Of a stretch of 64,000 bases of DNA, positions 13,820-27,500 are shown piece by piece. Location of the stretch: positions 375,360 to 439,359 of the forward strand of contig VZRG01000307.1 in the NCBI GenBank assembly GCA_013397435.1, in the 5' to 3' direction. The notes below the pieces were generated by a model that was given only the letters and a program-made list of their open reading frames with translations, had not been told where the DNA came from and ran no database searches. The DNA comes from Erythrocercus mccallii. Its lineage: Eukaryota; Chordata; Aves; Passeriformes; Dicruridae. The number at the start of each line of letters is the position of its first letter. Position 1 is the stretch's first letter. Made by a program: the position numbers and the translations under genes.

Positions 13820-13851
13820 ATTCTGTACCTATTTACAAATAGGTACAGAAT
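13820..13851. repeat. Perfect inverted repeat, 15-bp arms, 2-nt loop
   Basis: ATTCTGTACCTATTT at 13820-13834 is followed by AC and its exact reverse complement at 13837-13851. It can form a hairpin or cruciform. It is too short for a microRNA precursor and has no T-run suggesting a terminator. Confidence 0.95.
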
Positions 13852-14052
13852 CATTTTCCCTTGATAAAGAGTATTACAGTTCTTTTAGCTGCTTCAGGTT
13901 TATTCTGTGTGGGTTTTCAGGAACAGAAAGCAAAACTGGTTTGAAACAGAAGGTTTGCTTTGCTTTTGTTTTTTGGAGGTGGCCAGTGAAGACATTTATT
14001 CTTCTTTATTTTTATTCTTTTATTTACTTTGAAATGGAAACTTCACAATAAG

Positions 14053-14121
14053 AATCATCATGCACTGGAAGATTTTGTCTGAAGAGCCTGTCCCATCCTT
14101 GGGATTTATTTTAAAAAGAAT
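14053..14121 (+). CDS. Weak candidate internal exon, unidentified
   Basis: A near-consensus GTAAGT donor at 14122 ends a frame that is open from 14033. The possible acceptor (AATAAG ending at 14052) is weak: a long T-rich tract (about 13999-14030) precedes it, but 20 purine-rich bases intervene. In the phase required by the exon at 36974, it encodes about 22 residues including HWKILSEEPVPSLGF. No homology is recognised. Confidence 0.12.
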
Positions 14122-14129
14122 GTAAGTGG

Positions 14130-17100
14130 ACATAACTCTGATAAACCTCTTTAAAGCTTTGAATTTGCTTTGAGCAAGACTGGGAATAGATGGCCTCCAG
14201 AGGTCTTTCCCAAAAAGTGGGAATTCAGTGGCATTCAGTGATCCTCTGATACCATTTGGGCCATGAATTTTTTGCAAAATCTTCAGGTATGTTTACGCAT
14301 TGCTGTGTATATGGAGCACAGAAAACTAAAACAAAAGCGTACCTTTGCCAGTAAATCTACATGGCGCAGAGCATCATCTCACAGACACACTAAGTCTAGT
14401 CTCAAAGCATTATAATCCAAAGCATTATGATCTGATCTGATCACTCAAGGCTCCTTTAAGAGGTTACTGTACGGGTTATTTAAGGCACGACACTCTAGAA
14501 CCTCTCTAGGCCTCCAGGAATCAGGGAGAAGACATTGCAGTAAATGCAGTCCAGGTTATTTTTCCTCTGCACTTCTTGTCCAGTGTTGCTAATGCTACAC
14601 TCTCTGTTCAGCCTTCCTTCTGTTCAGGCAATTTGCAGTGTAAGATTTGACTTTAGCATGATTCACTCTGGTCTCAGACTAAGGAAAATCTCCACTTTGA
14701 AAGATTAAACTCTCCGAGTAGTTGAGGAGCTTGAGGATAATCACCTGATATCAGTGTTAACTGAGGATACCTATTAACAGAGTTACAAATAGCAATCAGA
14801 AAGATGGTTTTCTTTTTTAGCTTACTGTGAAAGGCACAGCATTTAAATCAAGACCTTTTGAGCTAATAATATTTAGTATCATAGTATGAGTAATAGAAGA
14901 TGTCATAAAGCTACTGGCCAAAGCATGTGGTGGCTTTTGGAAAAATAAAAGCTTAGTCGTGACAGTTCTTTGCAATCTCTAAAAAAGGAAACCCCATCCT
15001 ACAGTTTCTCATCACTTGTCATGTCAGTGCATCCTGGATGAGGACGCTGAACCGATCACTCAGCAATATTCAGTTGTACTCTGCTGTAGACAGCCAGAAC
15101 CAAAGACACTCAGCACTTTGCTTTTTGATACCTCGTAGTGTAAAGCCTTATATTATATCATGTATTACATTATTTCACTGTCAGGAAGAACATAATTCTG
15201 TTTTCAAAGATTATATGTTCATAACTGGTAAACAGAGACACACAAAGGATTTGAATAGGCTGCTTAATTTTCTCATAAGCAAGAAATGATCTCATAATAC
15301 AGATTTGTAAAGAATCCTATCTACTTGCAACATGTATTTACTGCTGGTATTCGATTATTACTGCTGGTATTTGAATATTAATTTACACATAATTTACAAG
15401 GAGCTTTTGTTCACTGGATTTTTATAGGAATTGAGCAAAGTGAGCAGGATGAAACATGCTGGTTTTAGCTAGGATCAGAGCTAGGGCTCTAGCAGCTGAC
15501 CAGCAGAAGAAACAGAGTTCTTCCTGCCTAAATTTCACCATCCAGAAGTCAGGCATGTCCTCTTGTGTTAACTACTAAGGTTTCCTCCAGAGTCTGTGAG
15601 ATGAAGGAATCTGAACTAGACACAATATTTGTCTGCGGATATTCTGTTTTCTCCCCTGACTACAGAGAAAGTGTTGACTATCTGAGACCAATATCTAATG
15701 ATTAATTCAGTGGGAAATCATTTAAATTTGTATATGCATTGTTTAAATGTGCTCAGATGAAAAAATATACAAAATAATTTAAAGAAGATTTGAACATGGG
15801 ATTTATTTTTCAGTTTATTAAAATATTGAACTCTTTACATTAATCTGAGTTGAATGTCTACACTTTTGTTACTACACAGTGGAAAATAGCACTGCAGTTT
15901 CCAGAATTATTGTTATTTTAGGAGACAGTGAGAGCTGAGTGTCCTCAATAACTCTCAAGATAAGTCCTTTAAAGTAGTTATTTAAGACATAAGGTTCATG
16001 AGGTTTCTATGGAGATGACTTTTTGTGTAGGTGTATCAAAATAAGCATTTGCATCAAAGGAGTGTTCTGGAACATGGTTGTTACAAATTCTGTGTTTTCA
16101 ATCCACAGCTTGTCACGCCAAATAATACATTACCCCCGATCTAAATATTGAAGCCAAAAAGAGTAGCAGGATTCCAGCACCTATGCAAATCAGATCATAC
16201 AGAATAAATCTGATCTTATCAAACCCTGCCTTACTACAGAAATGCCTTTGCTCTACTTATGTCCTAGATGACAATCCACAGGACAACTGCTGGCTCTTCT
16301 CTACCTTGACCTGAGGTCCTTCCCTCCTGCTTTCCACAATTTCCCTTTATACATACCACACAGCACTTGGACTTGCTCAAAACTGTGCTGCTTGGTAGGA
16401 CTGGTGCTCCCGTCCTGTGACATTTTTGGTAAATTCCCTAAGTCCTGCCTGTCATGGAAAACCTTCTAGCATTGCTGGGACTTTGTAACTGAGTCAAATG
16501 TCTAGTGGTGCCTGACACCCTGTGCCTACACGTTGGGGTGAGAGCGTGGATGTCCCACAGCATCCCCTACAGCTTGCAGGATCCATTTCCCTGATATGAG
16601 CCCCCAATTACAAAACTGCAGGGACACCTGCTTGGGCAGATGTCCCGTCTTGCTGATGAGCTGTCACAGAGCTGAGGAAGAGGGGCGCATGGGACAATGC
16701 AACAGGGCTGCAGTGCCTGGTGGACACTGCGATGCGAACACGTGCCCTCCAGCACCAGGCAAGGCTGAGGGTGGAGCTCGGAGGGATGCCTTTGTCTCCA
16801 GTAGGTGAGTTCAGATGCTTCTCTCTCCCTCCCAGAGATTCTCTGTACTTTTTCTGTCTACTTCTTTGTCTCCTTTGCTTTGCTTCTTGAAGATCCTCTG
16901 CTTCTTTTCCTTCTTTGGAGCTCACATCTCTGCTAAAGTCTAACTTGAAAATTTCCTCTGCTTCTGAGTGCCTATAAAAGTCTTCTATTGGGATGGTGTA
17001 ACATGGATGGGGGCACCCTTGAGATTGAGGCATCTACTGTTTAAGCTCTCAGAGTCCATTCAGAAACTTAAATATTTGAACAGCTATCTTCATTAAGGGC

Positions 17101-20100
17101 AAGGGGTAACACCCCTCTGTTTTTCAGAAAAGAAATTGTTTTCAGTCTGCACTGTTTTTCTAAGCCCTAACAACCATGCCTCCTAGTGAAGTTAGATAGC
17201 CTGCAGACTAAAGTTCAAGAATGTATATTTGTTGAATCCATGAATATATGAACATACTCCAAGGTATTGATTTGCTGTCATCAGATATTGAAAACCAGAA
17301 AAGCATTTTACTTTAAAAAAACCCATGTTTTTAATAATTTGCTACACCTTTAGACCTCCTCCCTCAGTTAAAAATTAACCACTGTAGTTAACAAATCTTT
17401 ATCAGCTAGCAGTAAGTTCACTTTGCTGATTCTCCAAATATTCAAAAGAATGACATCTGATCCACAGCAATCTCAGCTCATGTGATTACAGACATCTACC
17501 ATATCAGATAGGTTCAGCTTTCACTGTTCACTGCCACTTGGCTAAGAGTTACCCTTGACCCACATTTTTCATCTGCTCAAATCAAAAGAAATGGGCAGAT
17601 TATAGTAGAAATGCAAATGAGTGCTACATACCTATGGTTCAATGCATACATAGGACTTTGCAACTCAATAAAAGGTGAAAAATTCCATGTATCAACACCA
17701 GATATGAAGAATTTAAAGCAATGCTCTAAATATTTCAAAAATACACAGATGCCGTAGTAAACATACTCCAAAGAGCAGTAAGGGAAGTAGTTAATTAAAT
17801 GTTCAATGAGAACATCTTGTACATTTTACTGGAAGAAATTACATTGTCTGGAAGAACAATTTGAAGGAATTATTAATATTATCACTGGATTCCGTGAAGA
17901 ATAATTGCAGGAGTCTAATTTTATTAACTTAAAATGGCATGCACAGTATCTATGTATGTATGTATGAAAGATAATATAAAGAATAATATTCTTTAAAATA
18001 AAATAGAATAAAAGAATAGTATAAAGATATATATATGCAGAAAAAATCAATTACTAATTAATGGTCAGAATATACATTATAATGTATAAGAAGTGCTTGA
18101 AATCACTTTGTTTTTTGATAGCAAATGTTTTTTGGTTTTTATAGTAATCTTTAAATGAAGTTACACAGCAATATATGGAGTTCCTGTTTCTTTCATATAC
18201 CAAATCAGCTGTGGAGATCATTCCAATAGTTATAACATGTTTTCCAGTGTGAAATAAATAAGCCTTATGAGTCACATTATTTCATCTCTCCATGCACATC
18301 CTTCCCAGAACCATTAAAAGAGATAAGACTTATATATGCAAATCCTAAGATAGCAAAGGGAGACAAAATCGGTAAATTTTGCAGAATAGCTATTAGCCTG
18401 AAATTATAGTGAAAACACAAAAGACATTCTCTTGTAAAAAATTAAGTATTCTGAACTTGATCTTTATGCCCAAAGTACAACAGATGGAAAAAATTATAAA
18501 TTGTAAGATTAAGATGTAAATAGTACAATAGAGAGTGTTTCTTCCTGTGCTCTCTGTCAGGAGCAGGCGGTGACAGAGTGTGCTGGGATATGAACTGAGA
18601 GCATGTAAATCTGAAGGTGTGCTAAGAGTGGGAACAAAGAGCGATATTCGGATGATGTGTCATAGGTACCTGATGTAGGAGTTGGAATTGCTCTGAGATT
18701 TAAGGTCAGGAGGGTGACAAGTGATCCAAGCTCAGACTGGCATATCCTAGTGTCCTGCAGGAGCCATGAGAGAGAGCAAGTATAGCAATATTAGGAAGCT
18801 CTGCCCCTCCTTATAACCTAGGATATGGTTTTGGTCCATGGAGAGCAATGTTTTAGAAAAATTTTAGAGTTATAGAGATAAATGTGTTAAGCACCCACGT
18901 CTGTAGAGACTTTTCCCCAGAGCAGTTCATGAAGCTCAGGACCCCCACTATCACTCTGGGTTTGGGGCTCATGTTACTTTACTTGTGCAGTCTCTACTTC
19001 TTTGCCAATTCTGACTTATGGGTAACCAGTTAGCAGAGGCCTTCTATACCTCTTTTTTCCTCTTTTTCCCCCTCTGGGGTTGAGCAGGTACTAAGATCCT
19101 ATACCTCATTTTTATTTTTAGAGTAGCTTTATGTCCAAGATCTCACCTTGCCTGTGACTCAAACTGTGCATGCCATATCTTTTTGTGTGTGCCTTAGGTA
19201 TTTTCCAAAAGATGATGTGACACGTGGAACTATTACACAAGGCTGGATAGATATTGCATGTGTCTTCCTGGATCACAAGTTAGCAGCTGATGCAAGAAAG
19301 CATCTCTGACACCTTCTGCTGTATTAGTCATGATTTCATGCAATTAATGTAAATAATGTTGATTTTTGTGCATCATGTAACTAAAATACATTTTTAATCA
19401 TCCCATATGGAGAGCTATTGAATATGAAAAGACATATGGTGACTTGTTTTGTTGATCAACCAAATAATTTTAAACAATATATAATGTTTAGAAAACCTGT
19501 GGTTTTGGGAGGATCTAGTTGGTTTCATTGAAGTTCTTGCTCTGTGATGACAATGAAAACTCAGGAAACATGATAGCCCTACTAGATTTTCTATCATTAC
19601 ACTGGTAAAATAATCAGTCTCACAGTAGACTACAGGGCCCATCGACAGGTACTAGAGCTCAATTGTACTGGGAATGGTACAAACAGGTGATAAAAGTTCT
19701 TATTCTTGAAAACATAAATATATTTTCTGATATGTACACAGCCATGTGGAACAGCTAACAGTTTTGACAACTCTTCATCCTTCTAGTATATAAAATCAAT
19801 TAATATTTATTTTAAAAATAATAATGTTATTTGGCAAGAGACAATGGCTTTGCCGGTTTTTCTTTAGCAAGAATAATTTCCAAGTTCAGATAATATCTAC
19901 TTCTCTACTGCTTGTGCTAATGGAGAAAGCTCCTTCTGTCATTTTGAGCTATGAAATTTAATTGCCCAGAGTGGCTGATACTTATTTTCAACAACTGCTG
20001 AACAAACTCTTTAAAATGCTGTAATTGCATAGACATGAATCCTTTATTTAATGCACACCTTGTGACATTAAAATGGGAGCTTATGTGAGGGAGATAAGGA

Positions 20101-21480
20101 GCTCACAGGCCTTCTGAAGCACCTTCTTCTGGGGAGGGGCACACCTTTTGCTTTATTCTGTTCTCACTTATATTTGCTATAGACAGAAGTAAAGTACATA
20201 ATTTACATGAACTTTTTCTCTTTTGCACAGGTAGCAGTGAGAGGCTGTTTCAGCTCTCCCTTTCATGAATGGCTTTTTCAGTGAACTTGAGCACCTTAAT
20301 ATCACATCTCATCTTTGGTAGTCACTGTGTAGTGCTTGTTTGTGTGACAAGCACAACATACATTCTCCTCAGAAATATTTTTATCTCATTTTTTTTGTTC
20401 ATTTGATTTTTTTCTCTGAAAGGATAATGCTTCAGTTAAATTTTACTAAGCTGAAAATCAAATGTTTTGGTTTCCAATTCTGCCATTGCCACCAAATATA
20501 TTTTTGTCCTTCACAACCACTTCTGCCTAAACAAGATCTCTTATCCTACACAAAGGAAAAGATTATCTTATGACCTATGTCATAAGTGAGATAACTAAGG
20601 CTCTGCTTAAAGCACACTGTCAAAACAGGAAAGAGATCCATCAACACTGCTCTGCTTTTCAGTGGACTGATGAGTGTGTGCACATTCTGCTGGCTCAGCT
20701 CCACTTGAAATTTGGGAAGGTATCTCCTCAAAATATGGCAACTTGGTTCTTTGTGATCATGTAAATATTTCTTCATAGAGGCCTTAGACTTTGCTAAATT
20801 TGTTAGGTTTGAGTGTTTGAAAGAATTGACTTAGAATAAAACATCTAGGGCTACCTAATTATCTGAAGGAATATAGAAGGCATTTGTGCCAGCATCTGAT
20901 ATCTCTGTTTCTGTAAACTACTGGGTTTTCAAGTGCTTGTGCTCACACTGGGACCAAATATATTTCCACTATGATTTGGCATCTCTGCAGAGCATCTTGC
21001 AGTGTTCTGAGGACATCCCTAGAAAGCTCTTTTCCTTAATTAGAAAAGGAAACAGCAATTCAGGGTTACTGAATATGCAAAGCTTGTACCCAATCGCGGT
21101 AGGGAACATATTACAGAATGTTTTTTCAGTTTTAAACTTGGGTCAATTTTCATGCAATTCTTTAATGCAATTTTATAGATTTTGTATGGGTTTCTAGCAC
21201 TTTTTATTTGATTTTTTTTCTTTAATTTTCTCTACTCTTGATTAACTGATGGTCATTCATGATTCCTCTAACTTCATTCTTGAAAGGTCAAGGTACATTT
21301 CAGGTGGGTATTATTGCAATCAAACCATTGAGGCTGGATAAGAGCTGGAATATAATTGAAACAAAATGCTGCATATGTTATAAAACTTCAAAGACTTTGT
21401 CAGCTTGAAATTTGAACATGGTTTCAGGTGATATTTAGAAAATCACTTTTAACAAAAGTGAGGGCAAAGCCAACCTCCAC
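14130..21480. other. No convincing gene
   Basis: Long stretch of unique AT-rich sequence. A 20-bp unit is duplicated in tandem at 15341-15380. A GC-richer island at about 16400-16850 carries overlapping frames on both strands (the longest is 141 codons, minus, 16608-17033) and a donor-like TAG|GTGAGT at 16805, but no recognisable protein. A short (TATG)n run sits at 17950-17966. At 20230 an acceptor-quality tract is followed directly by GTAGCA. Confidence 0.5.
15341..15380. repeat. 20-bp tandem duplication
   Basis: Two adjacent 20-bp copies begin CTGCTGGTAT and differ at a few positions. This is a minor replication-slippage type repeat. Confidence 0.8.
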
Positions 21481-21509
21481 TTTTTGCAGGAAGTCATCCT
21501 GGTAAGAAG

Positions 21510-24500
21510 GAATCTCTTTTCCTCTGTCCTGGCACCAGCAGCTTCATTTGTCTCCTCTGGTAGAGGCAAATAATTTCAAAAGTACAAATATATTTTCCAT
21601 TTCTGCAGTGTTACAGAAGTCATTCTGCTTTGCTCTATTCCCTGCCTGCAGGACAGCTGCGGGAGCAAGTCGGGAGAGATGAGAGATGTCACACAAAACA
21701 CTTGCCAGTGTCTGGAGTGTGTGGGCAGCAGTGCCCAGGCTGGAGGCACCAGGACCATGGAACTGCCCATAGCCTCATGCCTGACAGAGACCTAGTTTAT
21801 GCCTGGCAGGTTTCACACTTGATTTCAGGCAACTTATTTTGAAGGGGTTCTGCAGCCATGAGATGGCAACAGCTTTCAGTGGTTGCTCCTGGCCTAGTTT
21901 GTCTTCCAAACACGGCGTAAAAAGAGAGGTTAAAGACTGTATAACCCTTCAGCTCCTGCATATGTCCCATTTTGCAATACAACTAAAGCCGTGGCATAAA
22001 AGATAAGTTGCGCTTATTTACACTGTAAGGTGTGAGACTGAGGTCCCCTCTAGGGGCTCATTCCAAGCTCTGAGTTCTGAGCAGCAGGGTTTGTTGTACA
22101 ACTATGTCATCATCAGCTGAGTTTTGGTATTTTGTTTTCCAGAATTACTTGTGCAATAATAATGAGCCCAGTAGTAATCTTTGCAAAATCCCTTCTCATT
22201 GCCTACTATATTGAAGTAGAATGAAAACAGATTGGCAGCAGACATCTAGAAAATTAGATATTAACTTTCAAAAGTGGATGCTAGTTTGCCCTGTAATAGC
22301 TGGGAAACAAGAACATTATGTTTCAGCACTGAGCCTTTTTGTGGAATCAAAATATTCTCTCACTATAGCCTGGTTCACATCTGCTGTGGGCTTTAATGTT
22401 GTTAACAATACTTGTGATTGCAGTAATAGAAATGTAGTCGGGAAAAGAGAGGGAAAAACTCTCTTATTTGTATTCAGAACTCTTAACTCTAACAATGCAG
22501 TTAATCCTACTGCAATTACTGCAGAAAAAAAGAAAGGAACAAATCTGAGAAAAGAAATTAATGTGAAAAAACCACTCCTCTGCATTTAATTAATATTAAG
22601 GATGTGAAATAAGCCCACACAAGGAAAGAAGTGCACAACCATGACAGAAAATTTGGATCAAAATTGGGATCTTGATAAAAACTGTTATTATAGAAATAAT
22701 GTAACTGACTACAGAGAAAGACAAAGGGAAAAAATACTCCCTTTGACTATTAGGAGTTTTAGGGCAAATCAGATAGCTGAGGCTGTTATTAAAGTGACCA
22801 TGGGTTACAGGTTAGAGGTAGCAGTGTTACTGAAAGGGGAGTTGCATAATATCAAAGCTGTTACTCTGGCCCATGCCTGGGAGCTCAGATATTTTACTGA
22901 GCAGTGCTGATGGGGCACAGGAGCTCCAGCCTCTTTGCTGTCTTCCAACAAACAGAAGAAGAGCATAAATCTTTTCCCTTGAAAAGAGTAAAATAGAAGG
23001 TATGTCCAGTGTCTCTGTGTTCAGCAAAGGGATAATTGTCCATTATATTCCATTTTTTTCATTTCACCCCATTTTTTTCATTTCACATTTTTCTTCAAGC
23101 ATTTTGCTAGGTTTCTCATTTCCTTTCCTTCCTTTCCTTTCTGCTGCCTGACATGAAACTTCATTGACCATTTTCTGCTTTTGTCATCTGTGGCTTGAAC
23201 TCCTCATCTCAGGAACTTAAATATGAACTTTCTTTCCTAGATTTGTTCCTTCCAGTAACTCTTGTAATGTGAAAACCCATCCACCCTGCTTTCTAAGGTC
23301 TCTTATTATTCATGATGTCCCCTTTTTTCTGGCTGCTGGTGTCACCAGACTTCCCGAATAGGTTTCGTCTCCCTTAAGTTATTTACACATTAGAATTCTG
23401 CACATGAATTTCTGACCAAGGCTTCCTTTGGCAACTGTTCACAGGAATAGACACTCATCTGATTGGTGCTGTGACTCATGTAGCTCATTTTGCACCTCTT
23501 CATTGGGATGAGATACATTCTGGAAATGCCCATATGTCTTACTGAAAGTAATAGGAAGTTATACAAGTAGACTTGGTGAACTTGTTGACATTGTAGCTGT
23601 GTAAAATGGAGTGAGATGCCTCTGTTATGTTTCTTCAGAAGGTAAGATAGAGAAAACATATAAAAGGAGTTTATTTGAAACTTCTTATAAATAAATCTAA
23701 TGTCAATTTCTGTGAATTATTAAAGAACCAAGAACCTTTACACAGTACCTGATTTTTATTGAGAAAATAATTGGACTATTTTCAGACTAATAAAAAATAC
23801 CAACAATTATTCAAAAGCATGTTTTTCTTATATGTTAGTTTGTTTCCTACTGCTTATAAAATATATGCCTTTAATAATAATGACTGAGAAAAATTGCAAT
23901 TTACCAGTACCTTTATGGTATATTGTTAAAAGAATATGCTGATATAAGAACTTAATCCATACGTTATGAAATTAACTCCAGTGCTGTGAAATAGGATATT
24001 AAAATTATGAGCTGCCTGAAAACTACCCTTGGATATTCTTTTTGATATATAGAAGTATTTTACAACACATCTTTTTGATTGTTAAGTTACAATCTTAAGA
24101 TTAAGAGTATAGAGTTTTAAGTCACTCTCCTAAATAAAATATGTCAACACATTGAGCTATGGCATTGCTCACTGCACACCAGGACACAAAATAATGGATT
24201 TCACATGACACAGTGATGGTTTCCATTTTCTCAAATCACCTGCAGTATAACACTGCTTACTTTAGGGTTATGCTGGTCATCTGAGGTTGGGTGGTCCTGA
24301 AACACTGAGCTGCACAGTCCATACACTATAAATGCATCTCCCTGCCGTTTCCAGTGAACCACTGCCCTGCCACTGGGGGTTCTTTGGTCTTGCTCACTAG
24401 CAAGGCCATGCTGAGATCTCTGTGCTTACTCCAGTTCACCTCACTGAAAAGATCACTGTCTGGCTCATCCATTTGACTCAACTCCCTTTCTTTTCTTTCA

Positions 24501-27500
24501 GTGGCTTATGCTTCACTGGTGCATCTAGTCAGTGCCTTGCCTTGAGGTTTCCACAGAGTTCATCCCTTCCCTGTGTGACCATTCTTTTCTTCTGCTCCAT
24601 CGTTCTTATCTCTGTTGCTGTACCAGTGACTCCATATCCAGTTTTCTCTTCATTAACTTTTCTGTCCTCTGTTTGCACTGTCTCCCAAGCAAGTTGCTTC
24701 AACTGGGACTCCTCTCCTGATGTGGCCTTCAGCTTCCATCATCTACAAATTTCTTCTCAAGACAAAATTTTGTCAATATGGCTACAAATTGAACCAAAAT
24801 TCAACCAATTAAAAATTTCTGCATAGAAGTGTAAATAAGGGCATATCTCACTTTTACAATATGAAAAAAACCCAAAATCTTTATTATATCTTGGATATTT
24901 TTGCCTTTCTTCCCCATCTTACTACACTTTTTCTTCTGTAATGATAAGTATTTGTAAAATGTATTTATAAAACCTATCACAATTTGTGTGTTACATTAGC
25001 AAAATATTAAAGGTAAAAACTATAAACATTAATGCTGATCATGGAATATTTGCTACAGCACTATATGCAGAAACCAGATGTTTTTGAAGGGTGTTGTCTA
25101 TCTTTTTATTTGAGTGCTTCTATGAATCTTATTATCATTGCATCTTCCAGTAATAATTCATAAATTATAGAATATTTGTCTTCCTAATTTCAATCCAGCA
25201 CAAAATAGCACAATAGCACAAAATGTGCTATTTTTCCCATTTAATAGATAGAAAACTAAAGAACAGAGAAACCAAGACACAATAGAGAATACTGATATCC
25301 AAGGCAGAGCACAATTAAGAAGTTTAGATTATTAGAAGAAAACTCAAACTTTTGATAAACTTTATTCACAATAAACATCATTGTAACTATCTGCACATTG
25401 CAACTCTAAGTCAAAAAAAATAAAAAAAGATTATTTCTAGATTTATATCTCAGAATTTAATGTAAAATATGTGATGAAACATTAGAGTTACCCAAGAGCC
25501 GCCATGCATCAGTGAACACAGACTATTCAAATTTCATATCCTTGTAAGACTGAAAAAAATACAATTACAAAAATTCTCATCATACTCATGTAATATGTAC
25601 CACTAAAGAATTGTGTTAAACTGAGAAAAATACTTAAAAGGAATACTCTAGCTAAAAGGCTAAAATGCTAATGGTTTTACACCACCTTAGAAAATATGCA
25701 CTACTCATCAAAAACATTCCCAAAAGGACAGTGCTTTTCAATTTTTCTTCCCTAAAGTAGTGATTGAACAGCAGAGGACAGGGGATGATATGGAGAACAG
25801 AAAAGGCCTTCCCTCAGAAATGGAATAAAGCTTTTCCCAAAAAAAGGGTGGAAAAAAAGAAAAGAGAAAACAGGGAGGGAGAAGAAGCATTTTAAACCAT
25901 TTAGAAACAAAGGAGTCTGCTAAAGAAAGGATTCATTGGTGAATAAGACTGTGGTAAAGCAAGACTAGCACAAGCTTATACACTATACACAATTTTTTTT
26001 TTTTTTCTTGTTTTATGGTCATAATAGGAAAGTTTAAAGAATGCCTACCCCGCAGATTTTCTCTACAGGTAAAAAGCTGAGTGCTGTATCATGGTGAACT
26101 GGAAAGGGTTCATGGGAGTGATACCTTGCAATTTGACACCAAAATACTAGAAAGTGACAGATAGGTAATCAGCCATCAAAAAGGGCTCTTCCCTGCTCTA
26201 ACAGGTCAGTAGGGCAGATGTGATTATCAGAAAAATGGGTAGAAATTATAATTACAAGTAATTAGTACACAAAAAGGTAAATAAAATATATTGAATTAGC
26301 ATCAGAACAACATTTGTAGAAAAAAGCCATATTTTGCAAAACTATGGCAATTCTCTGAAGAAGCCAAGGATTATTTGGATAATGTTGATTCAAACTTATT
26401 AACTTGAATTTTCAAAAGCATATAAAGAACAATAATGAAATGGAATTGTCATAGGGTAGAGGGGTAAACACTCTTCCAAATTATTAGGTGAAAAGATAGG
26501 AATCAAAGGATAGGGAGAACAGTAATTTTTCACAGCAAGGAACCATCAGCACTCTAAGGATTTGGATACAAAAGAGTTGTGGAAAAGTGGTGAGCTGAAA
26601 GATAATTTTATGTGTAATAATACAGAATTATTCAGGATAGTAAAAGCATAAGGTGGATATGAGGAATGATGGACCAGTCTCATGATACTGAGCAATGAAA
26701 TGACAGATGAAATCAATGTCAATAAATGGAAAGTTATGCACTGAGAAAAATTAACCTTCACTGTTCATTCACAGTGATGGAGTCTCAATTAGCTATTGCT
26801 GCTCTTGGAGGCACTAAAGTCCCTGAAAACATCAGTGAAATATTTGGTTGCTGAGTCTTCAGCAAGAAAAAAGTGATAAAGTTATTGGGAATTATTGGGA
26901 AAACAATGAGGATTCAAGAGTCTTAATATTTAAAGTAATCACAGAACTGTGTTTATCATACACAAAGCTGGCAGATCTCTTGGAGAGCATCTCTAGGTAG
27001 CAGATCACTTCTCCAACTTGTCTTAGGTGCAAAGTCAATGTGTACTGAGGAGCAGACATACAGCTTGCCTGGGCTCATGTGTTACCCTCTGAACAACATG
27101 AGGCTGTTGTCTCTCCAGCCCTCCTCCAGCCCAGGTGTCAGCTACCTCTGCTTTCTATTTCTCCAGTAAGAATTAATTTTTTTTTCACTAGTCCACTTCT
27201 CTGATAGTAGTGTTGATTATGACATTATTATGAGGCATAAAAAAGTTTTTAAAAATTAAATATAAATTAGTTGTATCTTTCACTGAAATCAGGTGATTTC
27301 ACTGATGCTTAATTGTTCTGAAGAAAAAAGACCCCCAAACCTAAACCAGGACAAGAAGCTCCTCTTTTAAAAAAAAGAATGGTACAAAGGCTTTAACATT
27401 TAACTATATATTTTTTTTTCTGGAAAACAAGAGCATTGTTAAAATTATATTGATGCAAATGATTTGTCAGGAACTGGTCGTATGATGAAGCTATTCTAAC

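Noticed and set aside
13820..13851. Hairpin considered as a microRNA precursor
   Set aside because: Total length of 32 nt with a 2-nt loop is too short for Drosha/Dicer substrates.
16608..17033. 141-codon minus-strand frame in a GC-richer pocket
   Set aside because: A competing plus-strand frame and a plus-strand donor-like site overlap it, and no homology is recognised. The GC bias lowers stop frequency on both strands.
24422..24826. 134-codon plus-strand frame
   Set aside because: Ser/Phe/Leu-rich because of pyrimidine-rich sequence, with no motif, start context or splice support.
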